Source: PCRC01 sp017848435
GTDB lineage: Bacteria > Pseudomonadota > Gammaproteobacteria > Burkholderiales > Burkholderiaceae_C
Length of the DNA stretch: 64,000 nt
Assembly (NCBI GenBank): GCA_965284315.1
Contig: OZ260072.1
Span: 1,550,001-1,614,000, forward strand
Direction: 5' to 3'
Below the pieces are notes generated by a model that was not told the origin of the DNA, did no database searches, and saw nothing but the letters and a program-made list of their open reading frames with translations. Positions 1-8,281 of this stretch are shown in pieces (the first letter of the stretch is position 1; the number at the start of each line of letters is the position of its first letter). The position numbers and the translations under genes are program-made.

Positions 1-254
1 GCCTGTGCCTCGTTGTGTTCGTGCACCGCCAGCAGCGGCTTGTCGATGCCATAGGCGCGCAGCATGCCCTGGGTGTGGCGTGTGTCTTCGCAGGCCACGG
101 CATCGACCAGGCTGAGCACGTGCAGCGCCCGCAGCGTGATGTCGGCCAGGTTGCCAATGGGCGTGGCCACGACGTAAAGGCAGGCGTGCGGATAATGCTG
201 GTCACTGGCCGCGGCATGCGCGGCGGCCAAGGCAGGGGCGAACGATGCTGTCAA
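1..254 (-). CDS. rsmI: 16S rRNA (cytidine-2'-O)-methyltransferase RsmI, N-terminal part
   Basis: This is the N-terminal part of RsmI, which methylates the 2'-O of C1402 in 16S rRNA; the rest lies left of the window. Read on the minus strand, it encodes LYVVATPIGNLADITLRAL followed by ACEDTRHT, the tetrapyrrole-methylase-type SAM-binding opening of RsmI. No in-frame ATG lies near the start. A TTG at 254-252 preceded by GAAGG is the best start, giving a leader of about 25 residues before the conserved block. It is divergent from yraN and the two 5' ends overlap by about 10 bp. The rsmI/yraN/diaA/dolP neighbourhood matches the E. coli yraL-yraN-diaA-yraP region. The identity is secure and the exact start is less so. 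Confidence 0.85.
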   Translation of the reverse strand, partial: MTASFAPALAAAHAAASDQHYPHACLYVVATPIGNLADITLRALHVLSLVDAVACEDTRHTQGMLRAYGIDKPLLAVHEHNEAQ

Positions 255-640
255 AAGGGCCTTCAAAAAAAGAGTTGGGCGATGCCGGTGAGGCGCGGGC
301 GGCAGCCCATCTGCTGCGTGCGGGCCTGACCTTGGTTGCCCGCAATTATCGGACGCCTGGGCGGGGTGGCGGTGAGATTGATTTGATCATGCGCGACCAG
401 GACGGCACGCTGGTGTTTGTGGAGGTCCGCCAGCGCGCCAGCAACCGCCATGGGGGTGCGGCTGCGAGCATCTCGGCCACCAAGCGCCAGCGCATTGTGT
501 TTGCGGCGCGGCACTACCTGATGCGCCTGCCCACATGGCCGCCGTGTCGGTTTGACGTGGTGTGCATTCAGGGGAATTCACAGCAGCCGGGGGCCGAGCC
601 CACGGTGGAATGGCTGCGTGCCGCGTTTGACGCGTCATAG
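245..640 (+). CDS. yraN: YraN/UPF0102 family endonuclease-like protein
   Basis: A 131-residue UPF0102 protein. The N-terminal half has the family signature GEARAAAHLL, then GGGEIDLIMRD and LVFVEVRQR. Together these form the E...D...ExK-like core of the PD-(D/E)xK nuclease fold; here the usual lysine of the last motif is an arginine. The family is thought to act in DNA or RNA processing but its biochemical role is not settled. Length is typical (about 120-130 residues). It overlaps the divergent rsmI start and is followed within 35 bp by diaA, so it probably heads a yraN-diaA-dolP transcription unit. Confidence 0.88.
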   Translation: MLSKGPSKKELGDAGEARAAAHLLRAGLTLVARNYRTPGRGGGEIDLIMRDQDGTLVFVEVRQRASNRHGGAAASISATKRQRIVFAARHYLMRLPTWPPCRFDVVCIQGNSQQPGAEPTVEWLRAAFDAS

Positions 641-672
641 GGGATGTGCCCATCCCAGTTATCATGCAGGCC

Positions 673-1272
673 ATGTTAGAGCAGCGCATCCAGCAGCACT
701 TCATCGACAGCGCCGACCTCAACTACCACGCGGCCCAGATCCTCAGCAAGCCCTTGGCGGCAGCGGTGCAGGCCATCCTGGCGTGCGTGACCAGCGGTGG
801 CAAGGTGCTGGCCTGCGGCAATGGCAGTTCGGCCGCGAGCGCGCAGCTGTTTGCCGGCCAGTTCGTCGGGCGGTTTGAACGTGACCGCCCCGAACTCGGT
901 GCGGTTGCCCTGACCACCGACACCACCGTGCTGACCTCGCTGGCGGGTGAGGGCGACGGCCAGCACCTGTTTGCCAAGCAGGTGCGGGCGCTGGGCCAGG
1001 CGGGCGATGTGCTGTTGGTCTTGTCTGCCACCGGGCAGCATGCCAACGTGCTGGCCGCCATGGCGGTGGCGCACGAACGCGACATGACGGTGGTGGCGCT
1101 GACCGGCGCGGGTGGCGGCAAGGTCACCGCGGCGCTGCGCGACACCGATGTGCACGTGTGTGTGCCGCACGAGCGCCCCGCGCGCATCCACGAAGTCCAC
1201 CTGCTGGCGCTGCACTGCATCAGCGACGGGGTGGACACCCAGTTACTTGGCGACCAGGAACAGACAACATGA
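673..1272 (+). CDS. diaA: DiaA-type SIS-domain protein (DnaA initiator-associating / phosphoheptose isomerase-like)
   Basis: A single SIS domain of about 199 residues. The phosphosugar-binding features are visible: ACGNGSSAASAQ near residues 46-57, the LSATGQHANVL loop, and TVVALTGAGGG. DiaA in E. coli binds DnaA and promotes timely replication initiation. The related GmhA makes heptose for LPS. DiaA is preferred because the gene sits between yraN and a DolP homologue, as in E. coli, and because the N-terminus (MLEQRIQQHF) matches DiaA length. In-frame starts upstream at 646 (GTG) and 664 (ATG) are possible. The stop overlaps the next start in ATGA, which implies translational coupling with dolP. 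Confidence 0.85.
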   Translation: MLEQRIQQHFIDSADLNYHAAQILSKPLAAAVQAILACVTSGGKVLACGNGSSAASAQLFAGQFVGRFERDRPELGAVALTTDTTVLTSLAGEGDGQHLFAKQVRALGQAGDVLLVLSATGQHANVLAAMAVAHERDMTVVALTGAGGGKVTAALRDTDVHVCVPHERPARIHEVHLLALHCISDGVDTQLLGDQEQTT

Positions 1273-1886
1273 ACAAGACAATCCGGCTGGTGGTATTGGC
1301 CACCGCACTCAGTGGCGCGCTCAGCGCCTGCGTACCGCTGGTGGTGGGCAGCACCTTTCTGGGGGGCACGCTGGTGGCAACAGACCGCCGCACCTCGGGT
1401 GCGCAACTGGAAGACGAGGGCATTGAGCTCCGCTCGTACAACCGGCTGCGCGACAACGTGGGCGACCGGGGGCACATCAACATCACCAGCTACAACCGGC
1501 AGGTGCTGATGACCGGCGAGGTGCCCACCGAGTCGGACCGCAAGCTGGCCGAGCAGACGGTGTCGGGCGTGGACAACGTGCGCAGCATCGTCAACGAGCT
1601 GGTGGTGAGCGGCAACTCCACGCTGACGCAACGCTCGTCGGACACTCTGATCACTGGCCAGGTCAAGGCCGCGATGGTGGACGCGAAAGACCTCTACCCG
1701 ACCGCCTTCAAGGTGGTCACCGAGCGCGGCACGGTGTACCTGATGGGCCGTGTGACCCAGCGCGAAGCCGACCGCGTGACCGAAGTGGCACGTGGCGTGG
1801 GCGGCGTGCAGAAGGTCGTGCGGGTGTTCGAAATCATCAGCGAAGAAGAACTGCAGCGCCTGCTGCCGCGCGCCGCCAAAAGCTGA
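1269..1886 (+). CDS. dolP: BON-domain outer-membrane lipoprotein, DolP (YraP) family
   Basis: A 205-residue secreted lipoprotein. A short hydrophobic signal with lipobox LSAC (Cys about residue 19) is followed by two BON domains, roughly residues 50-115 and 125-190, each with the hydrophobic-glycine pattern (VLMTGEVPTE and VYLMGRVTQRE). DolP family proteins bind anionic phospholipid at the outer membrane and division site and support envelope integrity. The start was placed at the ATG overlapping the diaA stop because it gives the signal peptide; an open frame continues upstream inside diaA but is a shadow. The gene ends the conserved yraN-diaA-dolP group. Confidence 0.88.
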   Translation: MNKTIRLVVLATALSGALSACVPLVVGSTFLGGTLVATDRRTSGAQLEDEGIELRSYNRLRDNVGDRGHINITSYNRQVLMTGEVPTESDRKLAEQTVSGVDNVRSIVNELVVSGNSTLTQRSSDTLITGQVKAAMVDAKDLYPTAFKVVTERGTVYLMGRVTQREADRVTEVARGVGGVQKVVRVFEIISEEELQRLLPRAAKS

Positions 1887-1904
1887 CGCGCGTCGGGTCG
1901 CGGC

Positions 1905-2819
1905 TTACCTCAGCCGCTTGATCAGGCTGGACGTGTCCCAGCGTTGGCCACCCATCTGCTGCACGTCGGCATAAAACTGGTCCACCAGTGCGGTGACGGG
2001 CAGGCGTGCGCCGTTGCGGCGCGCTTCGTCCATCACCAGCCCAAGGTCCTTGCGCATCCAGTCCACCGCAAAGCCGAAGTTGAACTCGTCGGCGGCCATG
2101 GTTTTGCCACGGTTGTCGAGCTGCCAGCTCTGGGCCGCGCCTTTGCCAATCACGTCCAGCACCTGGGCCATGTCGAGCCCGGCCTTCTGGCCAAAGGCAA
2201 TCGCTTCGCTCAGGCCCTGCAGCAGACCGGCGATGCAGACCTGGTTGACCATCTTGGTGAGCTGGCCCGCGCCGCTGGCGCCCATCAGCGTCACCGCGCG
2301 GGAGAATGCCATGGCCACTGGCGCCGCCTTTGCAAAAGCGGCCGGGTCACCACCGCACATCACGGTGAGCAGGCCATTCTGCGCACCGGCCTGACCGCCT
2401 GAGACCGGCGCGTCAATGAATGCCAGGCCCAGCGCCTGTGCGGCGGTGTTCAGCTCGCGTGCCACGTCGGCAGATGCGGTGGTGTGGTCGACAAACACCG
2501 CGCCGGCCTGCATGCCGGCAAAGGCGCCATCGGCGCCCAGCGTGACCGAGCGCAGGTCGTCGTCGTTGCCGACGCAGCAAAAGACCAGGTCGGCCCCGGC
2601 GGCGGCCTCGCGCGGCGTTTTGGCATGTTTATGCGGCTGAGCCTCGGTGTAATCTGACAACCATGCTATGGATTTTGCAGTGTTGCGGTTGTACACGGTG
2701 ACGTTGTGGCCGGCGCGGGCGAGGTGGCCGGCCATGGGGTAGCCCATCACGCCGAGGCCAAGAAATGCGACTTGGCGCGGCGGTGTGGCGGTGTAGGTTT
2801 TGGTGGGTGTGGTGGACAT
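1905..2819 (-). CDS. NAD(P)-dependent beta-hydroxyacid dehydrogenase (3-hydroxyisobutyrate dehydrogenase family)
   Basis: A 304-residue member of the 3-hydroxyisobutyrate/tartronate-semialdehyde reductase family. The N-terminal Rossmann motif FLGLGVMGYPMAGHLARAG, the substrate signature DAPVSGGQAGAQNG and the catalytic-lysine region GQLTKMVNQ are all present, and length is typical. The substrate cannot be read from the sequence. Candidates are 3-hydroxyisobutyrate, tartronate semialdehyde or succinic semialdehyde. Glyoxylate-related genes elsewhere in the backbone make tartronate semialdehyde reductase possible, but it is not clustered with a glyoxylate carboligase. It lies 6 bp upstream of pilU on the same strand, so the two could share a transcript without being functionally related. 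Confidence 0.82.
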   Translation of the reverse strand: MSTTPTKTYTATPPRQVAFLGLGVMGYPMAGHLARAGHNVTVYNRNTAKSIAWLSDYTEAQPHKHAKTPREAAAGADLVFCCVGNDDDLRSVTLGADGAFAGMQAGAVFVDHTTASADVARELNTAAQALGLAFIDAPVSGGQAGAQNGLLTVMCGGDPAAFAKAAPVAMAFSRAVTLMGASGAGQLTKMVNQVCIAGLLQGLSEAIAFGQKAGLDMAQVLDVIGKGAAQSWQLDNRGKTMAADEFNFGFAVDWMRKDLGLVMDEARRNGARLPVTALVDQFYADVQQMGGQRWDTSSLIKRLR

Positions 2820-2825
2820 CAGAGG

Positions 2826-3962
2826 TCAGACGATGGAGAGGTGTTCGGTGCCGGCGGCGAGGTCGGTGGTCTTGCTGCGCTGGCTGTTGAGTTTGATCTG
2901 CAGGCGCAGGTCGTTCACCGAGTCGGCATTGCGCAGCGCGTCTTCGTAGGTGACCTGGTGGGTTTCGTAGAGGTCAAACAGCGCCTGGTCAAAGGTTTGC
3001 ATGCCGAGGTTGCGGCTTTTCTTCATGATCTCCTTGATCTCGGCGACCTCGCCCTTGAAGATCAGGTCGGCGATCAGCGGCGAATTGAGCATCACCTCGA
3101 CCGCCGCCACACGGCCCTTGCCCTTTTGCATCGGCAGCAGGCGCTGCGACACGATGGCGCGCAGGTTCAGCGACACGTCCATCAGCAGCTGCGGGCGTCG
3201 CTCTTCCGGGAAGAAGTTGACGATGCGGTCCAGTGCCTGGTTGGCATTGTTGGCGTGCAGCGTGGCCAGGCACAGGTGGCCCGTTTCAGAGAACGCAATC
3301 GCGTGCTCCATGGTTTCGCGGTCGCGGATCTCACCCATCAGGATCACATCGGGCGCCTGCCGCAGGGTGTTCTTCAGGGCCGCATGCCAGCTTTCGGTGT
3401 CGAGGCCCACTTCGCGCTGGGTCAGGATGGAGTTTTTGTGCGGGTGCACGAACTCGACCGGGTCTTCGATGGTGATGATGTGGTCAAAGGATTTCTCATT
3501 GCGCCAGTCGATCATCGCCGCCAGGGTGGTGGACTTGCCCGAGCCGGTGGCGCCCACGAGGATGCACAGGCCGCGTTTGCTCATCACCACGTCTTTCAGC
3601 ACCGGTGGCACACCCAGCCCGTCAATGGTGGGGATGGTGGCCGGGATCACCCGCAGCACCAGCCCAATGTGGCCCTGCTGCACAAAGGCGCTCACCCGGA
3701 AGCGGCCAATGCCGGACGGTGCGATGGCGAAGTTGCACTCCTTGGTGCGTTCAAACTCGGCGGCCTGCTTGTCGCTCATGATGGTGCGCGCCAGCACCAG
3801 GGTGTGCTGCGGCGACAGCGGCTGGGCCGACACCTTGACCACCTTTCCGTCCACCTTGATGGCCGGGGGGAAGTCGGCGGTGATGAACAGATCGCTGCCC
3901 TTGCGCGCAATCAGCAGCGCGAGCAGGTCGTTGATGAACTGGCTGGCTTGGTCGCGTTCCAT
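2826..3962 (-). CDS. pilU: Type IV pilus retraction ATPase PilU
   Basis: A 378-residue PilT-family ATPase. It has the Walker A motif GATGSGKSTTLAAM, an Asp box (IITIEDPVEFVH), Walker B (DVILMGEIRDRETME) and a His box (LCLATLHANNANQALDR). PilU assists PilT in depolymerising pili during twitching and DNA uptake. PilU rather than PilT is indicated by its position immediately after pilT and by a C-terminal tail beyond the conserved core. The ATG at 3962 begins MERDQASQFINDLLAL; the frame continues upstream only as an overlap into pilT. Only 8 bp separate it from the pilT stop, so they form one operon. Confidence 0.93.
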   Translation of the reverse strand: MERDQASQFINDLLALLIARKGSDLFITADFPPAIKVDGKVVKVSAQPLSPQHTLVLARTIMSDKQAAEFERTKECNFAIAPSGIGRFRVSAFVQQGHIGLVLRVIPATIPTIDGLGVPPVLKDVVMSKRGLCILVGATGSGKSTTLAAMIDWRNEKSFDHIITIEDPVEFVHPHKNSILTQREVGLDTESWHAALKNTLRQAPDVILMGEIRDRETMEHAIAFSETGHLCLATLHANNANQALDRIVNFFPEERRPQLLMDVSLNLRAIVSQRLLPMQKGKGRVAAVEVMLNSPLIADLIFKGEVAEIKEIMKKSRNLGMQTFDQALFDLYETHQVTYEDALRNADSVNDLRLQIKLNSQRSKTTDLAAGTEHLSIV

Positions 3963-3970
3963 AAATGCCT

Positions 3971-5014
3971 TCAGCCTGGGAAGTTGTCGGGGATCTTGGC
4001 CTTGCCGCGGGCTTCTGCCGAACTGATGATGTTGCGCCGCACCAGGTCCGAGAGGTTCTGGTCCAGCGTCTGCATGCCCAGGCTGTTGCCGGTCTGGATG
4101 GACGAGTACATCTGCGCCACTTTGGCCTCGCGGATCAGGTTGCGGATGGCGGGCGTGCCCAGCATGATCTCGTGCGCCGCCACACGGCCCGAACCATCCT
4201 TGGTCTTGCACAGCGTTTGCGAGATCACCGCCTGCAGCGACTCCGACAGCATGGCGCGGACCATTTCTTTTTCTTCGGCCGGGAAGACGTCGATGATCCG
4301 GTCGATGGTCTTGGCGGCACTCGACGTGTGCAGCGTGCCAAACACCAGGTGGCCGGTTTCTGCGGCCGTCATGGCCAGGCGGATGGTTTCCAGGTCGCGC
4401 ATCTCGCCGACCAGGATCGCGTCCGGGTCTTCGCGCAGCGCCGAGCGCAGCGCCGCGCTGAAGCTGTTGGTGTGTGGGCCCACTTCACGCTGGTTGATCA
4501 GGCACTTCTTGGACTCGTGCACGAACTCGATCGGGTCTTCCACCGTGAGGATGTGGCCGTACTCGTTTTCGTTCAGGTAGTTGACCATCGCCGCCAGCGT
4601 GGTGGATTTGCCGGAACCGGTGGGGCCGGTCACCAGCACCAGGCCGCGTGGCTTCAGCGCCAGGTCGGCAAAAATCTTGGGGGCGTTGAGCTGCTCCAGC
4701 GTCAGGATCTTGGACGGGATGGTGCGGAACACACCGCCCGCGCCGCGGTTCTGGTTGAAGGCGTTGACGCGGAAACGCGCCAGGCCTTCGATCTCGAACG
4801 AGAAGTCCACTTCGAGAAACTCCTCGAAGTGTTTGCGCTGCGCGTCGTTCATGATGTCGTAGACCATGGCGTGCACCGCCTTGTGGTCCAGCGGCTCGAC
4901 GTTGATGCGCCGCACGTCGCCGTGCACACGGATCATCGGTGGCAGCCCGGCCGACAAATGCAGGTCGGAAGCCTTGTTCTTGACGCTGAACGCCAGCAAC
5001 TGGGTAATGTCCAC
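3971..5014 (-). CDS. pilT: Type IV pilus retraction ATPase PilT
   Basis: A 347-residue PilT. Visible features are the N-terminal domain starting MDITQLLAFSVKNKASDLHL, Walker A GPTGSGKSTTLAAM, Asp box ILTVEDPIEFVH, Walker B DAILVGEMRDLET, and the AIRNLIREAKVAQMYSSIQ segment near the C-terminus that is characteristic of PilT. It powers pilus retraction at the inner membrane. The start codon is GTG (5014-5012). It is divergent from yggS with about 70 bp between the starts, the usual proteobacterial arrangement, so a shared promoter region is likely. Confidence 0.95.
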   Translation of the reverse strand: MDITQLLAFSVKNKASDLHLSAGLPPMIRVHGDVRRINVEPLDHKAVHAMVYDIMNDAQRKHFEEFLEVDFSFEIEGLARFRVNAFNQNRGAGGVFRTIPSKILTLEQLNAPKIFADLALKPRGLVLVTGPTGSGKSTTLAAMVNYLNENEYGHILTVEDPIEFVHESKKCLINQREVGPHTNSFSAALRSALREDPDAILVGEMRDLETIRLAMTAAETGHLVFGTLHTSSAAKTIDRIIDVFPAEEKEMVRAMLSESLQAVISQTLCKTKDGSGRVAAHEIMLGTPAIRNLIREAKVAQMYSSIQTGNSLGMQTLDQNLSDLVRRNIISSAEARGKAKIPDNFPG

Positions 5015-5082
5015 AGTGTCCCTTGGTGCAGGTTGACGCGGGCCAGTGGGCTGGCCGCAATTTGGTACGCTTGCTGGCCATT

Positions 5083-5784
5083 ATGACGACGATTCCCGAC
5101 CGACTCCAGCAGGTAAAGCTCCGAATAAGCACCGCTTGCCAGACCGCTGGCCGCGATCCCGCGACGGTGGGCTTGCTGGCGGTCTCCAAAACCCAGGCGC
5201 CCGAGGCGGTGCGCGAAGCACACGCCGCCGGGCAGTGCGCGTTTGGCGAAAACTACATCCAGGAAGGCGTCGAGAAAATCCTGTCGCTGCGCGACCTGCC
5301 GCTGGTCTGGCACATGATCGGCCCGGTGCAGAGCAACAAGACGCGGGTGGTGGCCGAGCACTTCGACTGGGTGCAGTCGGTGGACCGGCTCAAGACCGCC
5401 GAGCGGCTCAGCGCGCAGCGGCCCGGCCATTTGCCGCCGCTCAATGTGTGTCTGCAGGTGAACATCGACCAGGGGCCGAACAAATCCGGTGTGGCCCCCG
5501 AGGCGGCGCTGGCGTTGGCCCGCGGCATCAGCGCCTTGCCCCGGCTGCGGTTGCGCGGGCTGATGGCGTTGCCGGAGTTTGCTCCTGATTTCATAGCGCA
5601 AAAGGCAGTTTTCACTAGGGCCCAAGCCCTGTTTGACCATATTCTTGCCGCGCAACTGCCCGGCTGGCCCGAATTTGACACCTTGTCGCTTGGCATGAGT
5701 GCCGACCTGGAGGCGGCAGTGGCTTCCGGCAGCACGCTGGTGCGTGTCGGCACCGCCGTGTTCGGCGAGCGTGCCGCGCGCTGA
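5083..5784 (+). CDS. yggS: YggS-family PLP homeostasis protein
   Basis: A 233-residue PLP-binding protein (PLPBP/YggS). The PLP lysine lies in LLAVSKTQ near residue 35. Other family blocks are FGENYIQEGVEK, WHMIGPVQSNKTR, LCLQVNI..., TLSLGMSADLEAA and VRVGTAVFGER. The family buffers vitamin B6 and amino/keto acid pools rather than catalysing a reaction. The ATG at 5083 fits the family N-terminus; an open frame upstream reaches into the pilT promoter region and is not used. About 60 bp near 5578-5640 resemble a short interspersed repeat I associate with Comamonadaceae, absorbed in frame. Confidence 0.93.
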   Translation: MTTIPDRLQQVKLRISTACQTAGRDPATVGLLAVSKTQAPEAVREAHAAGQCAFGENYIQEGVEKILSLRDLPLVWHMIGPVQSNKTRVVAEHFDWVQSVDRLKTAERLSAQRPGHLPPLNVCLQVNIDQGPNKSGVAPEAALALARGISALPRLRLRGLMALPEFAPDFIAQKAVFTRAQALFDHILAAQLPGWPEFDTLSLGMSADLEAAVASGSTLVRVGTAVFGERAAR

Positions 5785-5794
5785 CGCCGCAGCG

Positions 5795-6934
5795 TCAGCG
5801 CACGAAGCGCCCGCTGCGCGAGATCAGCGTCAGTTCGGTGAAGCGCGAGCCCTGGTGGTTTTGCGGGCCATAGGTCACGCTGAAGCCGCCCATGTTGAAG
5901 TCGCGCAGCGATTCCAGGCTGGCGACCAGGCCCTCGCGGCTCAGCGAGCGGCCGGCCCGGCGCAGGCCTTCGGTCAGCACCCGGGCGGCCAGGTAGCCTT
6001 CCATGCTGGAGAAGTCGTAATCGGCCACGCCGATCTCGGCCATGCGCTGCTGGTACTCGCGCACGATGGGCGTGCTGGGGGCGAACGGGAACGGCACCAC
6101 CTGGGAAATCGTGACGCCCGCACCCGCGTCGCCCAATTCAGCGGCCAAGGCCGACGAGCCGACAAAACTCACGTTGAAGAACTGCGTGGCCAGGCCCTTG
6201 GTGCGCGCCAGCTTGATCAGCGCCGCACACGACTTGTAGGCGCTGATCTGCACCACCGCTTCGGGCGCGGCCTTGGCCAGCTCGGCCAAGGCCTGGGTCA
6301 CGTCCGTGCTGTTGCGTTCCACCGTCACGCTGGCCACGGATTTGAGGGAACGCTTGTCCAGCGCGCGCGTCACGCCTTCCAGGCCGGCCTTGCCGTACGA
6401 GTCGTTCTGGTAGAACACCGCGATCTTCTTCACGCCCAGCGTGGTCAGGTGCTGGACGATGCGCTCGGTCTCGTCGTAGTAGCTGGCGCGCACATGGAAC
6501 AGGTAGCGGTTGAACGGTTCACGCAGCGCCTCCGCGCCGGTGAAAGGCCCCACCAGGGGAATCTGCTCGGCTGTGATGGCCGGCAGCGCCGCCAGCGTCG
6601 TGGGTGTGCCCACCGAGCCGATCAGCGCAAACACCTTGTCTTCGGCAATCAGGGCCCTGGCACTGGCCAGCGCGCGTTCGGGTTCGTAGCCGTCGTCGCG
6701 CGACACCAGCCGGAGCGTGCGGCCGTGGATGCCACCGGCCGCATTCACCGCCTTGAAATGCGCCAGAATGCCCACCTGCATCCGTTTGCCCAGTTCCGCC
6801 GCCGGACCGCTTTGCGCGGCAAATTGCCCGATCAGAATGTCGCTGTCGCCAACGCCGTTCTGCGCATGCCCTGGCCCTGAGGCCAGCACGCCGGCAAACG
6901 CCAGCGCCGCAAGCCACGCCTGTCGAATGTTCAT
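5795..6934 (-). CDS. ABC transporter periplasmic substrate-binding protein (branched-chain amino acid / Peripla_BP_6 type)
   Basis: A 379-residue periplasmic binding protein. It has a signal peptide (MNIRQAWLAALAFAGVLASG, cleavage near GHAQ) and then a Leu/Ile/Val-binding-type fold opening with ILIGQFAAQSGPAAELGKRM, followed by IHGRTLRLVSRDDGYEPERA and the inter-lobe motif VFYQNDSYGKAGLEGV. It would deliver an amino acid, amide, urea or aromatic acid to an ABC permease. No permease or ATPase genes are nearby, so it is an orphan and the ligand is unknown. The ATG at 6934 was chosen for the signal peptide. It is convergent with yggS, with about 10 bp between their ends. Confidence 0.85.
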   Translation of the reverse strand: MNIRQAWLAALAFAGVLASGPGHAQNGVGDSDILIGQFAAQSGPAAELGKRMQVGILAHFKAVNAAGGIHGRTLRLVSRDDGYEPERALASARALIAEDKVFALIGSVGTPTTLAALPAITAEQIPLVGPFTGAEALREPFNRYLFHVRASYYDETERIVQHLTTLGVKKIAVFYQNDSYGKAGLEGVTRALDKRSLKSVASVTVERNSTDVTQALAELAKAAPEAVVQISAYKSCAALIKLARTKGLATQFFNVSFVGSSALAAELGDAGAGVTISQVVPFPFAPSTPIVREYQQRMAEIGVADYDFSSMEGYLAARVLTEGLRRAGRSLSREGLVASLESLRDFNMGGFSVTYGPQNHQGSRFTELTLISRSGRFVR

Positions 6935-7120
6935 AGGTTTTCCTTTGCATAGGGGCCTTGTCGACGTTATCCCAGGCCCCTGGCTGCGGCAACCGTGAAA
7001 ACGTGGGGCCACCGCGCTGGCCAGCGTCAGGCGGAAACCCCCGAGGGATCACCATGGCTGCAGCCGCCATGCCCCCGTGCTATCCTGCCCCGCTCTTTGA
7101 CTCGCCCCTGAGAAGCCACC

Positions 7121-8275
7121 ATGCCCGGTCTTTTGCCCCACATCGATCCCGACGGTCTGCTCGAATTTTCGGTGGTCTACACCGACCGCGCGCTCAACCA
7201 CATGTCCCAGCGCTTTCAGGGCGTGATGAAAGACATCGCCAGCATCCTCAAAGAGGTCTACCAGTCGCGTTCGGCCGTGTTGGTGCCGGGCAGCGGCACC
7301 TTTGGCATGGAGGCTGTGGCGCGCCAGTTTGCCACCGGCAAGAAGGCGCTGGTCATCCGCAACGGCTGGTTCAGCTACCGCTGGACGCAGATTTTTGACA
7401 TGGGCGGCATTCCCGCCGAGTCCACGGTGCTGAAAGCCCGCCGCGTCGGCGACGGTCCGCAGGCCCCCTGGGTGCCTTGCCCGATCGACGAGGTGGTGGC
7501 CACCATCGCCGCGCAAAAGCCCGACGTGGTGTTCGCCCCGCACGTGGAAACCGCCGCCGGCATGATCCTGCCCGACGACTACCTGCGTGCCGTGGCCGAC
7601 GCGGTGCACGCGGTGGGTGGCCTGTTCGTGCTCGACTGCATTGCGTCCGGCGCGATGTGGGTGGACATGCAAGCCACCGGTGTCGACGTGCTGGTCAGCG
7701 CGCCGCAAAAAGGCTGGAGCGGCTCACCCGCCTGCGCCATGGTGATGCTCAGCGAGCGCGCCCGCAGCGCCATTGACGCCACCACCAGCACCAGCTTTGC
7801 CTGCGACCTGAAAAAATGGCTGCAGGTCATGGAAACCTACGAGGCCGGTGGCCACGTGTACCACACCACCATGCCGACCGACGCGCTGGCCCGCCTGCGC
7901 GAGGTGATGCAGGAAACCCGCGCCTACGGCTTCGAGAAGGTCAAAGCCGAACAAGCGGAGCTGGGCGTGCGTGTGCGCGCGCTGTTTGAAAGCCGCGGCA
8001 TCCGCAGCGTGGCGGCCAAGGGCTTCCAGGCACCGGGTGTGGTGGTCAGCTACACCGACGACGCCGACATCCAGAACAGCAAGAAATTCCTCGCCGCCGG
8101 CCTGCAAACCGCCGCCGGTGTGCCGCTGCAGTGCGACGAGCCGGCCGATTTCCGCACCTTCCGTGTGGGCCTGTTCGGTCTGGAAAAGCTGCACCATGTG
8201 GACCGCACCGTGGCGCACCTGCAGGCGGCGCTGGACCAGGTGCTGCCCCAGCCCGCGCTGGCCCAGGTGGCCTGA
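7121..8275 (+). CDS. Class V aminotransferase (alanine/serine-glyoxylate type)
   Basis: A 384-residue PLP-dependent class V aminotransferase. The PLP lysine sits in VSAPQKGWSGSPACAMV, preceded by the aspartate region LFVLDCIASGAMWVDM; GSGTFGMEAVARQFATG is the phosphate-binding loop. Close families are alanine-glyoxylate and serine-glyoxylate aminotransferases, which move an amino group to glyoxylate to give glycine. The exact donor cannot be deduced. It stands alone on the plus strand and converges on the lrgB/lrgA/glcD operon. Proximity to a glycolate oxidase-type gene supports glyoxylate as a substrate, by inference. Confidence 0.85.
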   Translation: MPGLLPHIDPDGLLEFSVVYTDRALNHMSQRFQGVMKDIASILKEVYQSRSAVLVPGSGTFGMEAVARQFATGKKALVIRNGWFSYRWTQIFDMGGIPAESTVLKARRVGDGPQAPWVPCPIDEVVATIAAQKPDVVFAPHVETAAGMILPDDYLRAVADAVHAVGGLFVLDCIASGAMWVDMQATGVDVLVSAPQKGWSGSPACAMVMLSERARSAIDATTSTSFACDLKKWLQVMETYEAGGHVYHTTMPTDALARLREVMQETRAYGFEKVKAEQAELGVRVRALFESRGIRSVAAKGFQAPGVVVSYTDDADIQNSKKFLAAGLQTAAGVPLQCDEPADFRTFRVGLFGLEKLHHVDRTVAHLQAALDQVLPQPALAQVA

Positions 8276-8281
8276 ACAGGC

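Noticed and set aside
2706..4580. Plus-strand frame of about 620 codons opposite pilU and pilT
   Set aside because: The minus-strand frames encode unmistakable PilU and PilT motifs, and the plus-strand reading has no recognisable domain.
6935..7120. Small gene or RNA between the ABC binding protein and the aminotransferase
   Set aside because: The 186-bp gap holds only short hairpins and presumed promoters of the two divergent genes; no frame or RNA motif is supported.
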